From assembly GCF_007904105.1 (NCBI RefSeq), contig NZ_CP042325.1:868001-932000 (forward strand): a DNA stretch of 64,000 bases. The letters run 5' to 3'. Source of the stretch: Corynebacterium sp. sy039. Lineage in GTDB: Bacteria; Actinomycetota; Actinomycetes; Mycobacteriales; Mycobacteriaceae. Made by a program: the position numbers and the translations under genes. Each line of letters starts with the position of its first letter. Within the stretch, counting starts at the first letter, position 1. Shown piece after piece: positions 39,031 through 48,453 of this stretch. The notes beneath the pieces are model-generated. The model was not told the origin of the DNA and made no database searches. It was given only the letters and a program-made list of their open reading frames with translations.

Positions 39031-39936
39031 ATGAAATCAATCGTTGAGCTTCGCAACGTAAATGTGGCGATAAAAGGGAAACCTATTATTCATAATCTCA
39101 ATATGAGTGTTCCACAAGGGCAGGTATATGGTTTTCTGGGGCGCAATGGTGCCGGTAAAACCACAGTCATGAAGACACTGCTTAGTCTTCTTCCTATGAA
39201 AACTGGTGAATTTTTGCTTCATGGGCGAAAGATTCAGAACGGTAATGTCGATTATCTTCGCTTTATTGGGAGTCTCATTGAAGAGCCTGCATATTATCCG
39301 CATTTAAGTGCTGTGGATAATCTTCGTTTCATTGATCGCATTCGTGGTACGAGCACAGATATTGATAGTTTGTGTTCTATCGTCGGTCTTTATGATGTGC
39401 GAAAACAAAAGGTATCGAGTTATTCCCTCGGTATGAAACAGCGACTTGGTATTGCTTCTGCATTAGTCGGCGATCCTGAGATTTTATTGCTAGATGAGCC
39501 GACGAATGGTCTTGATCCAGATGGAATTCGGGAGATACGGATTCTTCTTAAGGATCTGGCAGAACAGCAGGGTAAGACTGTGATTATTTCTAGTCATTTG
39601 CTTGCAGAAATTGAACAAACTGCATCTGTCGTCGGAATTATCAGTAACGGCCGGATGCTTTATGAAGGGGCTATCAGTGGGTTGATTGGTGGAGAAAAAA
39701 CCTGCGTGACTGTGGGTAATCCTCAACAGTTCGAGGACTATATGCGTAGCAAGGGGCTTGCTTTCTCTGCTATCGACGATACGTCGTATGCTATTCGCTA
39801 CTGCACTGGTCAGGATGCGAGTGATTTTGTGAAGAACGCAGTGCAAAATTCAATCTCCATTGAAAAAATCTGGGACGAGAAACGATCGCTTGAAGAGTCA
39901 TTCCTAAAAATCACTGGTGAGATGAGTGGTCGGTGA
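39031..39936 (+). CDS. ABC transporter ATP-binding protein, operon 2 (lantibiotic-immunity-like)
   Basis: About 301 residues from ATG 39031 (MKSIVELRNVNVAIKGKPI); a longer frame from 38929 adds 34 residues with no match to the family. Walker A GRNGAGKTTVMKT, LIEEPAYYPHLSAVDNLRF, signature SYSLGMKQRLGIASAL, Walker B ILLLDEPTNGLDPDG, switch His in SSHLLAEIEQ. Same subfamily as the ATPase of operon 1 but clearly diverged. Confidence 0.88.
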   Translation: MKSIVELRNVNVAIKGKPIIHNLNMSVPQGQVYGFLGRNGAGKTTVMKTLLSLLPMKTGEFLLHGRKIQNGNVDYLRFIGSLIEEPAYYPHLSAVDNLRFIDRIRGTSTDIDSLCSIVGLYDVRKQKVSSYSLGMKQRLGIASALVGDPEILLLDEPTNGLDPDGIREIRILLKDLAEQQGKTVIISSHLLAEIEQTASVVGIISNGRMLYEGAISGLIGGEKTCVTVGNPQQFEDYMRSKGLAFSAIDDTSYAIRYCTGQDASDFVKNAVQNSISIEKIWDEKRSLEESFLKITGEMSGR

Positions 39937-39943
39937 ACATTAG

Positions 39944-40684
39944 ATGAGAGAATTAGCGAAATTTAAGGGTAAGCGTTCTGTTTTTGTTCCTATAGCTATT
40001 ACCTTGTTATTTTGTTTTTGGTCTTCTGCGGTTATTTTTCTGAATACAGATGCATCTCAAGGGGAGCTTGCACGCGATCCACGTGGTGTTATTGTGACGT
40101 TAGTCCAGCTAGGTGGTGTTTTTATTCCGCTGATGGCTTTAACACTTAGTCTCATGATTGCTAACATTGATCAAAATTCCCGAATGATACAGCGGCAACT
40201 AGCTAATGGAGTGAGCCGAATATCGCTCATCGTACATAAAGTAGCTTTTATTTTATGTCTACTTTTGCTCCTATTTGCTATTGTGCTGTTGGTTTCTTTA
40301 GGTGTTGCGACGCAATGTGGCGTGAATCTTGACCCAAGAATGGTGTTGGTTGCTTCTTCAGGGTTCATATGTGAAATTGTCTTTTTGACGCTGCTTTTTA
40401 GTGTATTATCTCTCTATTCTTCTCGTCACACTATGCTCATCATTTTTGGAATTGGAGGAGCGATAGCTGGTGCTGCAAGTCTACAAATTCCTAAGGTAGT
40501 GGCAGCGTTCATTCCCTTTTTCTTTGCCGGTGCTACTGCGCCTGCCAAAGTAGTGATGCAGGAGGAAATGGCCTATACAGATACCCCAATTAGCTTCTTC
40601 GATATAGGAATCCCCCTGATCTTGACAGGGATAATTCTTCTACTCACCTATGTATTTATTCGACGGAGGGCGCTAGATGTTTAA
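39944..40684 (+). CDS. ABC transporter permease 1, operon 2 (LanE/LanG-like)
   Basis: 246 residues, six hydrophobic segments. The N-terminal pattern MRELAKFKGKRS followed by helices and SLMIANIDQNSRMIQRQLANG is characteristic of lantibiotic-immunity permeases. Overlaps the next gene by 8 bp. Confidence 0.82.
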   Translation: MRELAKFKGKRSVFVPIAITLLFCFWSSAVIFLNTDASQGELARDPRGVIVTLVQLGGVFIPLMALTLSLMIANIDQNSRMIQRQLANGVSRISLIVHKVAFILCLLLLLFAIVLLVSLGVATQCGVNLDPRMVLVASSGFICEIVFLTLLFSVLSLYSSRHTMLIIFGIGGAIAGAASLQIPKVVAAFIPFFFAGATAPAKVVMQEEMAYTDTPISFFDIGIPLILTGIILLLTYVFIRRRALDV

Positions 40685-41420
40685 TTCACTTTTCTTTAAG
40701 AAAAATAGAGTAGCTTTTTATGGTCTGCTATCCTTTGTGATCTTTTTTATTCCGACGCTGTTTATCGGTTTTTCTGGTACGAGTTCTGATTTAGGACAAA
40801 AACAATGGAGCGAGTTTTCGGAAGGAGCTGCAGCCTACACGTGGAATTATGCTGGACAAGTATTCCATAGTCTTATTGCACCCATTCTTTGTGCGGCGAT
40901 TGCCAGTTTGGCAATGAAACCAGAGTTTGTAAGGAAAAATTTTCGTTGGGTGGCAGCTCTTCCCAAAGGGATGAGTTTTATTATGCGAGAAAAAGCCTTC
41001 TTTTTTCTTCTTGCTGCCTTGTTTTCTTCTCTTAGCGCTTTCTTGATCTTCTTCGTCGGAATGCTTGTGCATGGCGTCGAGAGCAAATTTTTATGGTTGT
41101 ATCTCTTATACGCTCTTGTTGGCTCATTAGGTTTTTTCACTACGTTTACCCTATATGGTTATATCGCAGTAAAGACGAAAAGTGTGGGTGTCACCATAGG
41201 AATTGCATTCGGATTAACTGTATTGACACTAGCTTTTTCTGTCTTAACCAAGACACATATTGAGCTTTATTTTCCTACTTCACAGATTGTTTCTTTGGAG
41301 ATGGTGCGCAGCCCAGGGGAGAGTTCGTGGTCAGTCTTTTTAACTAAAGCTATTATTTCTTCATTATGGTCATGCACCTTCTTGTGGTTGTTGCGTTGTG
41401 CGGTGAAGAAAGACTTTTAG
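40677..41420 (+). CDS. ABC transporter permease 2, operon 2 (LanE/LanG-like)
   Basis: 247 residues, six hydrophobic segments. FNSLFFKKNRVAFYGLLSFVI is the typical short basic N-terminus followed by the first helix. Completes an ATPase-permease-permease set with the two preceding genes. Confidence 0.82.
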   Translation: MFNSLFFKKNRVAFYGLLSFVIFFIPTLFIGFSGTSSDLGQKQWSEFSEGAAAYTWNYAGQVFHSLIAPILCAAIASLAMKPEFVRKNFRWVAALPKGMSFIMREKAFFFLLAALFSSLSAFLIFFVGMLVHGVESKFLWLYLLYALVGSLGFFTTFTLYGYIAVKTKSVGVTIGIAFGLTVLTLAFSVLTKTHIELYFPTSQIVSLEMVRSPGESSWSVFLTKAIISSLWSCTFLWLLRCAVKKDF

Positions 41421-41524
41421 ATTTACATACTTTTAGCGCGATTTTTAGATACAGTGCTACTGTTTATGTAAAGAATCTTTTGTTCTCGTCAGGTCAGAGT
41501 TAATGGATGAATACGAGGTGTACT

Positions 41525-41725
41525 ATGTCGGGGAATAATCGTCGTACTGTACCTTATACTCGCGCATTGATACCTATTAGTTTCGTTTTAATAATAGGGA
41601 TCTTGAAACTTCTTAACGTGGTATCTACCCAAACCTTCGTCTTTGTTGCAGGGATGTATGTTTTTACTGCTTCAATTCTTTTGGTAGCTGCTTTTATTAC
41701 TCATAGAGGAAACCAACCTGGGTGA
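41525..41725 (+). CDS. Small two-helix membrane protein
   Basis: 66 residues from ATG 41525 (MSGNNRRTVPYTRALIPISF), with a basic N-terminus and two hydrophobic segments. An in-frame ATG at 41507 is possible too. No match recognised. It follows ABC operon 2 by about 100 bp and might be an accessory of it. Confidence 0.5.
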   Translation: MSGNNRRTVPYTRALIPISFVLIIGILKLLNVVSTQTFVFVAGMYVFTASILLVAAFITHRGNQPG

Positions 41726-41780
41726 GTTTTGCTCCAGTGCGCTTGCTGCGCATAAGGGTTTTGGCTTCTCAATCGTTGTG

Positions 41781-41856
41781 TATCATACGACATGATAGAT
41801 CCTCGGTCAGGCCTCTTGCCTTAGTGGTAAAGCACAAATGACCGAGGCCTTTTATT
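41781..41856 (+). ncRNA. Candidate structured RNA upstream of the Abi_2 fragment (abiF-RNA-like)
   Basis: A small hairpin TATCAT-ACGAC-ATGATA (41781-41797) is followed by a 9-bp outer stem CCTCGGTCA / TGACCGAGG (41801-41809 and 41839-41847) enclosing an AGGC/GCCT hairpin, then CCTTTTATTTT. It ends just before the ribosome-binding site of an Abi_2-type gene. Conserved RNAs upstream of abiF genes are known; whether this one belongs to that motif needs a covariance search. Confidence 0.45.
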
Positions 41857-41868
41857 TTGGAGGTGGGG

Positions 41869-42042
41869 ATGAAGCATTGGCTGAATTATGAAGATCAGGT
41901 AGCGCTCTTGAGTAAACGGGGAATGGAGATTGAAGATCCCGATGCTGCTGCTGATTTCCTTGCACGAGTAAATTATTATCGGTTTTCAGGGTATTATCCC
42001 CTAAAGACACACAAGCAATCAATTGCGCGGAAACATCAATAG
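41869..42042 (+). pseudogene. AbiF/AbiD (Abi_2) family abortive infection protein, 5' fragment
   Basis: ATG 41869 after GGAGG opens a frame of 57 residues that matches the Abi_2 N-terminus: LNYEDQVALLSKRGMEIED then FLARVNYYRFSGYYPL, the family's conserved NYYRFSGY motif. The match stops after PLKTHK and the frame ends at 42042. Full-length members have around 300 residues, so the rest has been lost, apparently by deletion up to the next hairpin element. Confidence 0.75.
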
Positions 42043-42095
42043 CCCCGGCGATTTGCTCCTACTTTCGTAGTGCAGGGATCGTTCCGGGGCTTTCA
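42041..42095 (+). ncRNA. Candidate structured RNA upstream of the second Abi gene
   Basis: 8-bp outer stem AGCCCCGG / CCGGGGCT (42041-42048 and 42084-42091) with an inner CTAC-TTTC-GTAG hairpin (42059-42070) and a following TTTC. It has the same overall plan as the element at 41781: outer stem, inner hairpin, then an Abi gene. Could also be a terminator of the lost Abi_2 gene. Confidence 0.4.
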
Positions 42096-42118
42096 AGATA
42101 GAGACTAACATATGCATA

Positions 42119-42754
42119 ATGAATAATCCAGGATCGACCCTAGTATCGCTATCTCAGTGGTTTTCACCTGCATGAATGAGCCGGTATGCCGACCATCCAA
42201 CACCAGAAGCGCTATACCTTTGGAATACTCACCTCACGAAGACCTATCTCGCCGACATCGAACATCTCGAAGTACTCCTCCGAAATTGCATTCATGTTGC
42301 CCTAACCAAAAGATACAACGAACGGTGGTTTGATAACGGTCGAATAGCTTTCAGCAATAAAGCAGAGAAGAGCATTCACAAGGCGAAGAGACGAGCCGGA
42401 GGGAGAGGAGCACCAGCAGGAAAAATAATTGCTGAGCTCAGCTTTGACTTCTGGCGCTTCCTCTTAAGTCGCCACTATCAGGCGAGTATCTGGCCTCAGG
42501 TAGAGAAGGTCTTAAAACAAAAACCCAACAGCAGACAGCAGTTCGAAGATCTTGTAGTTATTGTCTACGACATGAGGAACAGGTGCTCTCACCACGAATC
42601 AATCGTTCAACAATTCGATATACCCCGTGAAGTCGCGCATCTCGATTCTGTTGATAACGCCATCCAAACGGTGGCGAACTTCATTGATCCTCATGCCGCG
42701 ACATGGATCAAGGTCAATTCCCGGGTTCCCACTATACGAGCACAACGACCTTAG
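42119..42754 (+). pseudogene. Abi-like (HEPN-type) protein with an in-frame TGA
   Basis: ATG 42119 starts MNNPGSTLVSLSQWFSPA, then TGA (42173-42175), then MSRYADHPTPEALYLWNT in the same frame to 42754. In the family this place reads SPAR.xxY, so TGA most likely replaced CGA. Downstream motifs are intact: DIEHLEVLLRNCIHVAL, FDFWRFLLSRHY and the RNxxxH-type RNRCSHHES, which is the HEPN RNase active site of Abi proteins. Restarting at ATG 42176 would give 192 residues with the active site but without the N-terminal 19. I call it a nonsense-mutated gene, with restart possible. Confidence 0.7.
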
Positions 42755-42817
42755 CTGTATACCGCAACACTGAGGTAGGAAACCGGAACGTCATCGACGT
42801 TGGTGTGTAACTCAAAA

Positions 42818-44233
42818 TTACATCCCCTTCAACCCATCTATATTTTCTTGCACAATGCTGATTGCTTGGCTGAATAGTTCTGGTGTGCAGCCTGCAAAGT
42901 TCATTCGTAGGTATTGTCCTGGTGATTCTGCTGGGAACCATGCTTTTCCGTCTGCTATTCCTACGTTTTGTGTTGCGCATTGTTGGACTAAGTGGGATGC
43001 GTTAATGTGGTCGGGGATTCGTGTCCAGAGGTTGAGTCCGCCGTGAGGTATTGCTTCGATGTGGATGTCGGGGCTGAGTTCATTGATGGCGGTGATGAGT
43101 ATTTTTGATCTTGTGTGTAGGTCTTGTTGTAGTTTTTTGAGGTGTGTGTGCCATTGGGGTGCTGTTACTGCTCGTAATGCTGCGTTTTGTAGGAGGGGGC
43201 TGACGAAGAGGTTGTGGTCTCTGATGTCTGTGTAGATGCGTTCTTTGACGGGGCCTTGTGCAATGATTCCTGCTACTCGCATTGCTGGTGAGAGTGTTTT
43301 TGATAGTGAGCGTATGTAGATTACGCATCCTTTTTCGTCGTATATGTGGAGCGGGCAGGAGGAGCCTGAGAAACCGAAGTCGTGTGCCCAATCGTCTTCG
43401 ATGATGAATGCGTGGTGTTTGTGTACGACGTCGAGGATTTCTTGTGCGGTGTCGTGTGACCATGATCGCCCTGTTGGGTTGGCGTAGGAAGGTTGGGCGT
43501 AGAATACTTTGGCTCCGGTGGATGTGAATGCTCTGTCTAGGTCTGCTGGGTTTGGTCCGGTTGTGCCTGTGTTGAGCGGGGTGATGCGCAGGTGTGCGCG
43601 TCGTGCGGCGTGGATGGCTCCCCAGTAGGTGGGGGATTCCATGATGATTGGGTTTCCAGTACCGACGACGCTACGCAATAGTGTTCCGAGTGCTGGTTGG
43701 CTTCCTGGGGTGATGATGACGTCTTCTTGCGATGGGCCGGGTGTGCCGGATTGGTGGGTGGATGCTGCTTGGCGTGCGAACCATTCTCTGAGCTCTGGTG
43801 TTCCTTGTGGTTGGGGAGCTATGAAGGATGTTGGGTCTGTGCTGGCTGTGCGTAGTGCTGTGCGGATGAGGGTTTGTGGGTGTAGGGATTTTTCTGGGTA
43901 TCCGTTGTTGAGGGGGATGAGGTATTTTTCGTTGTGGTCTAGGGGGCTGTGGGTTGATTGTAGGGTTTCTGGGATGAGTCCTAGGGGTGATGTTTGCCAT
44001 TGGACGTCGGCAAGTTTTGTTGGGCGTGGTGCGAGGACAAAGGTGCCGACGCCGGGTCGTGTTTCGATAAGCCCTCGTGCTACTAGTTCGGATAGTGCTT
44101 TTTGTATTGTGACGGGGCTTGCGTGAAATTCATTGACTAGTTGGCGGCTGGGTGGGAGTTTGTCGCCAGTGTGTAGGGTGTGGATTTTTTTGATTAATTG
44201 AACAACGATACGCTCTGTGCTACTGTTAGACAT
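42818..44233 (-). CDS. MocR-type GntR/aminotransferase transcription regulator
   Basis: 471 residues from the ATG at 44233 (MSNSSTERIVV); an in-frame start 12 bp upstream also exists. N-terminal GntR winged helix (about 10-75, KLPPSRQLVNEFHASPVTIQKALSELVARGLI), linker, then a fold-type I aminotransferase-like domain with the PLP Lys in RSLSKTLSPAMR. MocR regulators use PLP as a sensor. Its start codon overlaps that of the divergent EamA transporter gene by 2 bp, so it very likely controls that exporter. Codon use has long G+T-rich runs as in the MFS gene at 37.4 kb. Confidence 0.88.
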   Translation of the reverse strand: MSNSSTERIVVQLIKKIHTLHTGDKLPPSRQLVNEFHASPVTIQKALSELVARGLIETRPGVGTFVLAPRPTKLADVQWQTSPLGLIPETLQSTHSPLDHNEKYLIPLNNGYPEKSLHPQTLIRTALRTASTDPTSFIAPQPQGTPELREWFARQAASTHQSGTPGPSQEDVIITPGSQPALGTLLRSVVGTGNPIIMESPTYWGAIHAARRAHLRITPLNTGTTGPNPADLDRAFTSTGAKVFYAQPSYANPTGRSWSHDTAQEILDVVHKHHAFIIEDDWAHDFGFSGSSCPLHIYDEKGCVIYIRSLSKTLSPAMRVAGIIAQGPVKERIYTDIRDHNLFVSPLLQNAALRAVTAPQWHTHLKKLQQDLHTRSKILITAINELSPDIHIEAIPHGGLNLWTRIPDHINASHLVQQCATQNVGIADGKAWFPAESPGQYLRMNFAGCTPELFSQAISIVQENIDGLKGM

Positions 44234-44915
44234 GAAATATAACAATAGCGCTACTCAATTAAAAGGGAAAGCGATACTCTCTCGGGATTCAGGGTTCTTA
44301 TGGGGTTCTCTGGGTGTCTCGGCTTTTTCTTTCACTGTCCCCATGACTCGGCTTGCTGTTGAAAACAACGGCTTATCGCCTTTATTTGTAGGAACCGCTA
44401 GGGCTGTTGTGGCAGCACTGCTTGCGATCTGCGCACTAAGTATGACAAAGCAACGTATGCCACGGAAGAAAGAATTGCTTTCTGTTTCAATTGTTGCCTT
44501 AGGTGCTGTTATTGGGTTTCCTATGCTGACTTCGTATGCTTTGACGACCACGCCTGCCAGTCATGGGGCGGTTGTGATAGCAATTCTGCCGGCCACCACT
44601 GCTGTGATTGCTGCACTAAGAACGCGTACGTATCCTGCTGGTGTTTTCTGGATTGCGACGGGATGTGGTGCAGTTGCCGCTGTTATTTTCTCCTTTTCTC
44701 AGGGAGCAACATTTGGTGCATTAAGTAAGAATGACCTGTTTTTATTGGCGGCAGTTGTATTGTGTGCAATTAGTTACGCGGAAGGGGGAGTGGTTTCTCA
44801 AAGTCTTGGATCATGGCAAACAATTTCCTGGGCGTTGATTGCAGCGCTGCCAGTTATGCTTCCCCTGGCCGTGTATTCTTCTGCACACGCTGATTTTAAT
44901 GCTACAGGTTCTCAG
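44232..44915 (+). pseudogene. EamA/DMT-family transporter, 5' part (interrupted by transposon)
   Basis: 228 codons from ATG 44232 encode seven or so helices of an EamA transporter (SFTVPMTRLAVENNGLSPLF, GFPMLTSYALTTTPASHGAV). The coding sequence stops being homologous at 44915, where the transposon begins. Joining 44232-44915 to 48613-48900, with one copy of the 9-bp duplication removed, restores one frame of 323 residues, reading ...GSQ-WCAFAYLCVVSMYLGFFAWYRG.... The insertion is therefore clean and probably recent. The intact protein would export an amino acid or related metabolite under MocR control. Confidence 0.9.
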
Positions 44916-45027
44916 GGCTGTGTTCTACCAAAATTGGCATTGTGGCTTACACTACACATTAATCATAATAGAACACAATATCGAATCTCTGAATCTCAAT
45001 GTCAGGTGAAGATTTTACAATTAAGGT

Positions 45028-46035
45028 ATGAAAAACACAGACATTATTTTGCAGGTCAAAGAGACAATTTCCACGGTCACGCCAGAAGAACGACAGTGCC
45101 TGATTGAACAACTAGAGCAGTTGTTTAACGAACCAGAGCATGTTGAGGCTCCATCACAATGCCCACGTTGTGAGTGTGACTCCATAGTCATGAAAGGTAA
45201 GTCAAAGAGCGGTCAGCGCTATCTTTGCAAGGGCTGCAATCGCACCTTTGGACACTCTACAAACAGAGTCCTTAAGACATCCAAGTTGTCACTAGAGACT
45301 TGGAGAAAGTTCGCGGAGTGCTTTATTGACGGTGTAAGCGTTCGCCGTAGTGCTGAACGTTGTGGGGTTGCTGTCTCTACCGCTTTCTTCATGAGGCACC
45401 GTGTTCTTGAGCTGGTTGAGAAGAACGTCAAAAGGTCACCGTGAATAAGGGGAACTCCGCCTACATTGATGAGACGTTCTTCCCTATCAACTTCAAAGGT
45501 TTCTGATGTCCCTGACGGTATTAAGGCTAAGAAGCGTGGCGGACTTAGGAAAAGTAAGAGCCAATCAGGGTTGCTTATCTGTGTAGTCATGGGTGTGACA
45601 TCTACTGGAAACATATTCCACCAAATTGCTGGATACAGCAGTATCTCCAAAGACACAGCACGCCTAGCACTTGGTGACATTGTTAAGGATGGTTCTACCG
45701 TCATTACAGATAAGGGTTCGGGTTATGTTTCAGCTTTGAAGGAACTGGGAGCTACCCATAAGGCTTATGATTCCAAGGCTAATCGTGGTGAGCTTGCACC
45801 AATTAATGCACTCCACTCCAAAACCAAGCGGTTCATGAGGCGCTTTAGTAGTGTTGCTTCCAAGAACCTAAACCGCTACCTGTCATGGATGGAATGGGTA
45901 GATAGCAACGCTGAAAGTGAAACGATGGATATTTTGCATGACTCCACTTACACGGTTCATCGTTGTTCTATGAATAGTGAGCACATTCCTCCAATGGATG
46001 ATTTGACACGACGAACTATTACAGGCGTGATGTAA
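45028..46035 (+). pseudogene. IS1595-family transposase, two frameshifts
   Basis: Reconstructed length 335 residues, as in copy 2. The N-terminal zinc ribbon (CPRCECDSIVMKG...RYLCKGC) and helix-turn-helix region are followed by the ISXO2-like DDE domain (YIDETFFP, GVTSTGNIFHQIAGY, STVITDKGSGYVSALKELGATH). One A is missing near 45430 (AAAAGG where copy 2 has AAAAAGG-type coding), giving TGA at 45442. A compensating extra base near 45500 brings the frame back. In the present state it should be inactive. Confidence 0.88.
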
Positions 46036-46091
46036 CATGTGAATCATTGGTTAGAATTTTCACAACTTGATAAACAGTGGAGTTAGAAGAA

Positions 46092-47201
46092 GTGGCTAAA
46101 AACAGCAATCTAGGCAATGCTAAAAAAGCAAAACAGGATGAATTTTATACACAATGGGCTGATATTGAGAAAGAGATGAACGCCTATCTGGACTACGATC
46201 CAGATGTTTTTAGAGGTAAGACTATTTTACTTCCCTGTGATGATCCAGAGTGGTCTAATTTCACGAAATATTTTGCTTTAAGATTCCAAGATTTTGGAAT
46301 TAAAAAATTAATTAGCACCAGCTATGCACCGCGTTCAAATATGGATGGCGCTTTCTACTCCCCTCAACCAACCTTGTTTGATGATCCTAACTTTGATGAG
46401 TCAAAAGACTTTGAAAGAGGCAAACTTTTCATCCTTGATGGAACTGATGTAAACAATGACGGTCGTGTAAATATTGAAGATTTTGAATGGACATATCTTA
46501 ATGGTGATGGTGATTTCCGTAGTGAGGAAGTCACCAAACTAAGAGATGAAGCTGACATGGTTATTACCAACCCTCCCTTTTCATTGTTTAGGGATTTCCT
46601 AGCGTGGTTGGTGGAGGGTGATCTTGAGTTCTCAATTATTGGAAATATGAACGCGGTCACTTACAAAGATGTGTTCCCCCTGTTTAGAGATAACAAAATC
46701 TGGTATGGGCAAAGCATCCATAGTGGGGATAGGGAGTTCCGCGTCCCTGACAGTTATCCACTAGACGCTGCTGGCTATAGAACAGACGATGAGGGGAACA
46801 ACTACATCCGTGTCAAAGGTGTTAGGTGGTTCACCAATATTCAGCACGGGCGCAGGCATGAACCGCTTCCACTAATGACAATGGAAGATAACAAGCGGTA
46901 TAACAAGAAGATCATTAAGAATGAAAAGTCATATGAAACCTACGACAACTATGACGCTATTGAGATTCCTGTAACCGATGGTATCCCCTCTGATTTTGAG
47001 GGCGTAATGGGTGTCCCTATATCGTTCCTTGACAAATATAACCCTGATCAGTTTGAGATTCTTGGGTTGGCAGCAGGAAATATTAGAGGTCTTGCTGGCA
47101 TTAAATCATTAAACGGTAAAGACGGTCCATATATGGATGGGAAGCTGAAATACGGCCGAATTATGATCCAGCACAAGCCTGAAACTGAAAAGGAAGCCTA
47201 A
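46092..47201 (+). CDS. EcoRI-type adenine-specific DNA methyltransferase, transposon cargo
   Basis: 369 residues from GTG 46092, 9 nt after GGAG; this start gives MAKNSNLGNAKKAKQDEFYTQ, the usual beginning of the family, while the in-frame GTG at 46077 only adds five residues. It belongs to the EcoRI methylase family: ILLPCDDPEWSNFTKYF (AdoMet region), catalytic NPPF in MVITNPPFSLFRDFL, KGVRWFTNIQHGRR. It methylates adenine in a specific DNA site, most likely to protect DNA from the nuclease encoded 3 bp downstream. Base composition is more even than its AT-rich neighbours in the island. Confidence 0.9.
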   Translation: MAKNSNLGNAKKAKQDEFYTQWADIEKEMNAYLDYDPDVFRGKTILLPCDDPEWSNFTKYFALRFQDFGIKKLISTSYAPRSNMDGAFYSPQPTLFDDPNFDESKDFERGKLFILDGTDVNNDGRVNIEDFEWTYLNGDGDFRSEEVTKLRDEADMVITNPPFSLFRDFLAWLVEGDLEFSIIGNMNAVTYKDVFPLFRDNKIWYGQSIHSGDREFRVPDSYPLDAAGYRTDDEGNNYIRVKGVRWFTNIQHGRRHEPLPLMTMEDNKRYNKKIIKNEKSYETYDNYDAIEIPVTDGIPSDFEGVMGVPISFLDKYNPDQFEILGLAAGNIRGLAGIKSLNGKDGPYMDGKLKYGRIMIQHKPETEKEA

Positions 47202-47204
47202 AAC

Positions 47205-48389
47205 ATGAAAACTGACTTGAGAACCTACACAGTGAGAGAGATCGTTAAAGACTTCACTTACAACGAACTTGAGGGTAAAGGTCTTTACGGTTTGGGCGGA
47301 GAGTTGGTTATCCAACCAGAGTTCCAACGCAACTACATCTACGCTAAAGACAGCAGAGATAAGGCTGTTATTAGGTCTATCTTGAAAGGTTATCCGTTAG
47401 GACTGATTTACTTCTCTGTGGGCGAAGATGACAATGGAAATGAACGTCTAGAGGTTCTTGACGGTCAGCAACGCATTACGTCCATTGGTCGTTTCGTAAC
47501 AGGGCGTTTTGCTATTGAGACTGATTCTGGTGAGCAAACCTTTAACTCCCTCCCTAAAGACAAGCAAGACCTAATCATGGACACGAAACTACTTGTCTAT
47601 GTGTGCACGGGGACAGAATCAGAGATTAAACAGTGGTTTCAAACCATTAACATTGCTGGTGTCCCTCTAAACGCTCAAGAGCTACGAAACGCTGTATATT
47701 CAGGCTCCTTTGTCACACTGGCAAAGGCTCAATTGTCAAAGACCACAGACCCACGACAGAACAAATGGGGTTCCTATGTGGCAGGCGATCCAGCACGTCA
47801 AGAAGTTCTTGAGACAGCCCTTGGGTGGGTTTCTAACAGCCAAAAAACATCCATTGAGGGTTATATGTCACAGCACCGTCAAGATGATTCTGTGGATGAG
47901 CTGATGACCTATTTTACGACTGTCATTGACTGGGTAGCAGCCCGTTTCCCTGGCGAACCAAGACCAAATATGAGAGGTCTACCGTGGGGCGCATTTTACG
48001 AAGAATGGGGTAAAGACCCCTACGACAGCACTAAGACAGAAAAGCGCGTAAATGAACTGCACGCTGACCCTAGCGTGACCAAGGACAGAAACATCTACGA
48101 GTTCATCCTTGGTGGAGAAAAGGAAACGAAACTCCTTAACATCCGATTCTTTGACAAGAGTGTGAAAGAGCAAGCCTATAGCAAGCAAACAAAGCAGGCT
48201 GAAGAATCTGGTAAGTCAAACTGTCCTGATTGCGTCCTAAGTAACAACGAGAGCAAAAAGACAAAGATCTACAAGCTCAAGGAAATGGAAGCAGACCACG
48301 CTACGGCATGGAGTAAGGGTGGAGCTTCAACCCTTGATAACTGTGTAATGCTGTGCAAGCACCACAACCGCGTTAAGGGTAACGCTTAA
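47205..48389 (+). CDS. DUF262-HNH endonuclease-like protein, transposon cargo
   Basis: 394 residues. The N-terminal DUF262 domain (about 8-160) has [27 protein letters not shown] and the catalytic-type [13 protein letters not shown]. The C-terminal HNH domain (about 330-394) is CPDC...[37 protein letters not shown], with both zinc Cys pairs, the His of ADH and the Asn/His of the finger intact. AGGAAG precedes the ATG, and it is coupled to the methyltransferase. The pair looks like a restriction-modification-type module in which a DUF262 protein takes the place of a normal endonuclease; activity and site are unknown. Confidence 0.88.
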   Translation: MKTDLRTYTVREIVKDFTYNELEGKGLYGLGGELVIQPEFQRNYIYAKDSRDKAVIRSILKGYPLGLIYFSVGEDDNGNERLEVLDGQQRITSIGRFVTGRFAIETDSGEQTFNSLPKDKQDLIMDTKLLVYVCTGTESEIKQWFQTINIAGVPLNAQELRNAVYSGSFVTLAKAQLSKTTDPRQNKWGSYVAGDPARQEVLETALGWVSNSQKTSIEGYMSQHRQDDSVDELMTYFTTVIDWVAARFPGEPRPNMRGLPWGAFYEEWGKDPYDSTKTEKRVNELHADPSVTKDRNIYEFILGGEKETKLLNIRFFDKSVKEQAYSKQTKQAEESGKSNCPDCVLSNNESKKTKIYKLKEMEADHATAWSKGGASTLDNCVMLCKHHNRVKGNA

Positions 48390-48405
48390 AATGTAGACAC
48401 TACAT

Positions 48406-48453
48406 AAAGCACCTAGACCAACTAACCATCGGTCTAGGTGCTTTCCTTTTTGC
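48406..48453 (+). terminator. Terminator after the transposon cargo
   Basis: Perfect 14-bp stem AAAGCACCTAGACC / GGTCTAGGTGCTTT (48406-48419 and 48431-48444), 11-nt loop, then CCTTTTTGCTTT. 48454-48603 holds only the right transposon end. Confidence 0.9.
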
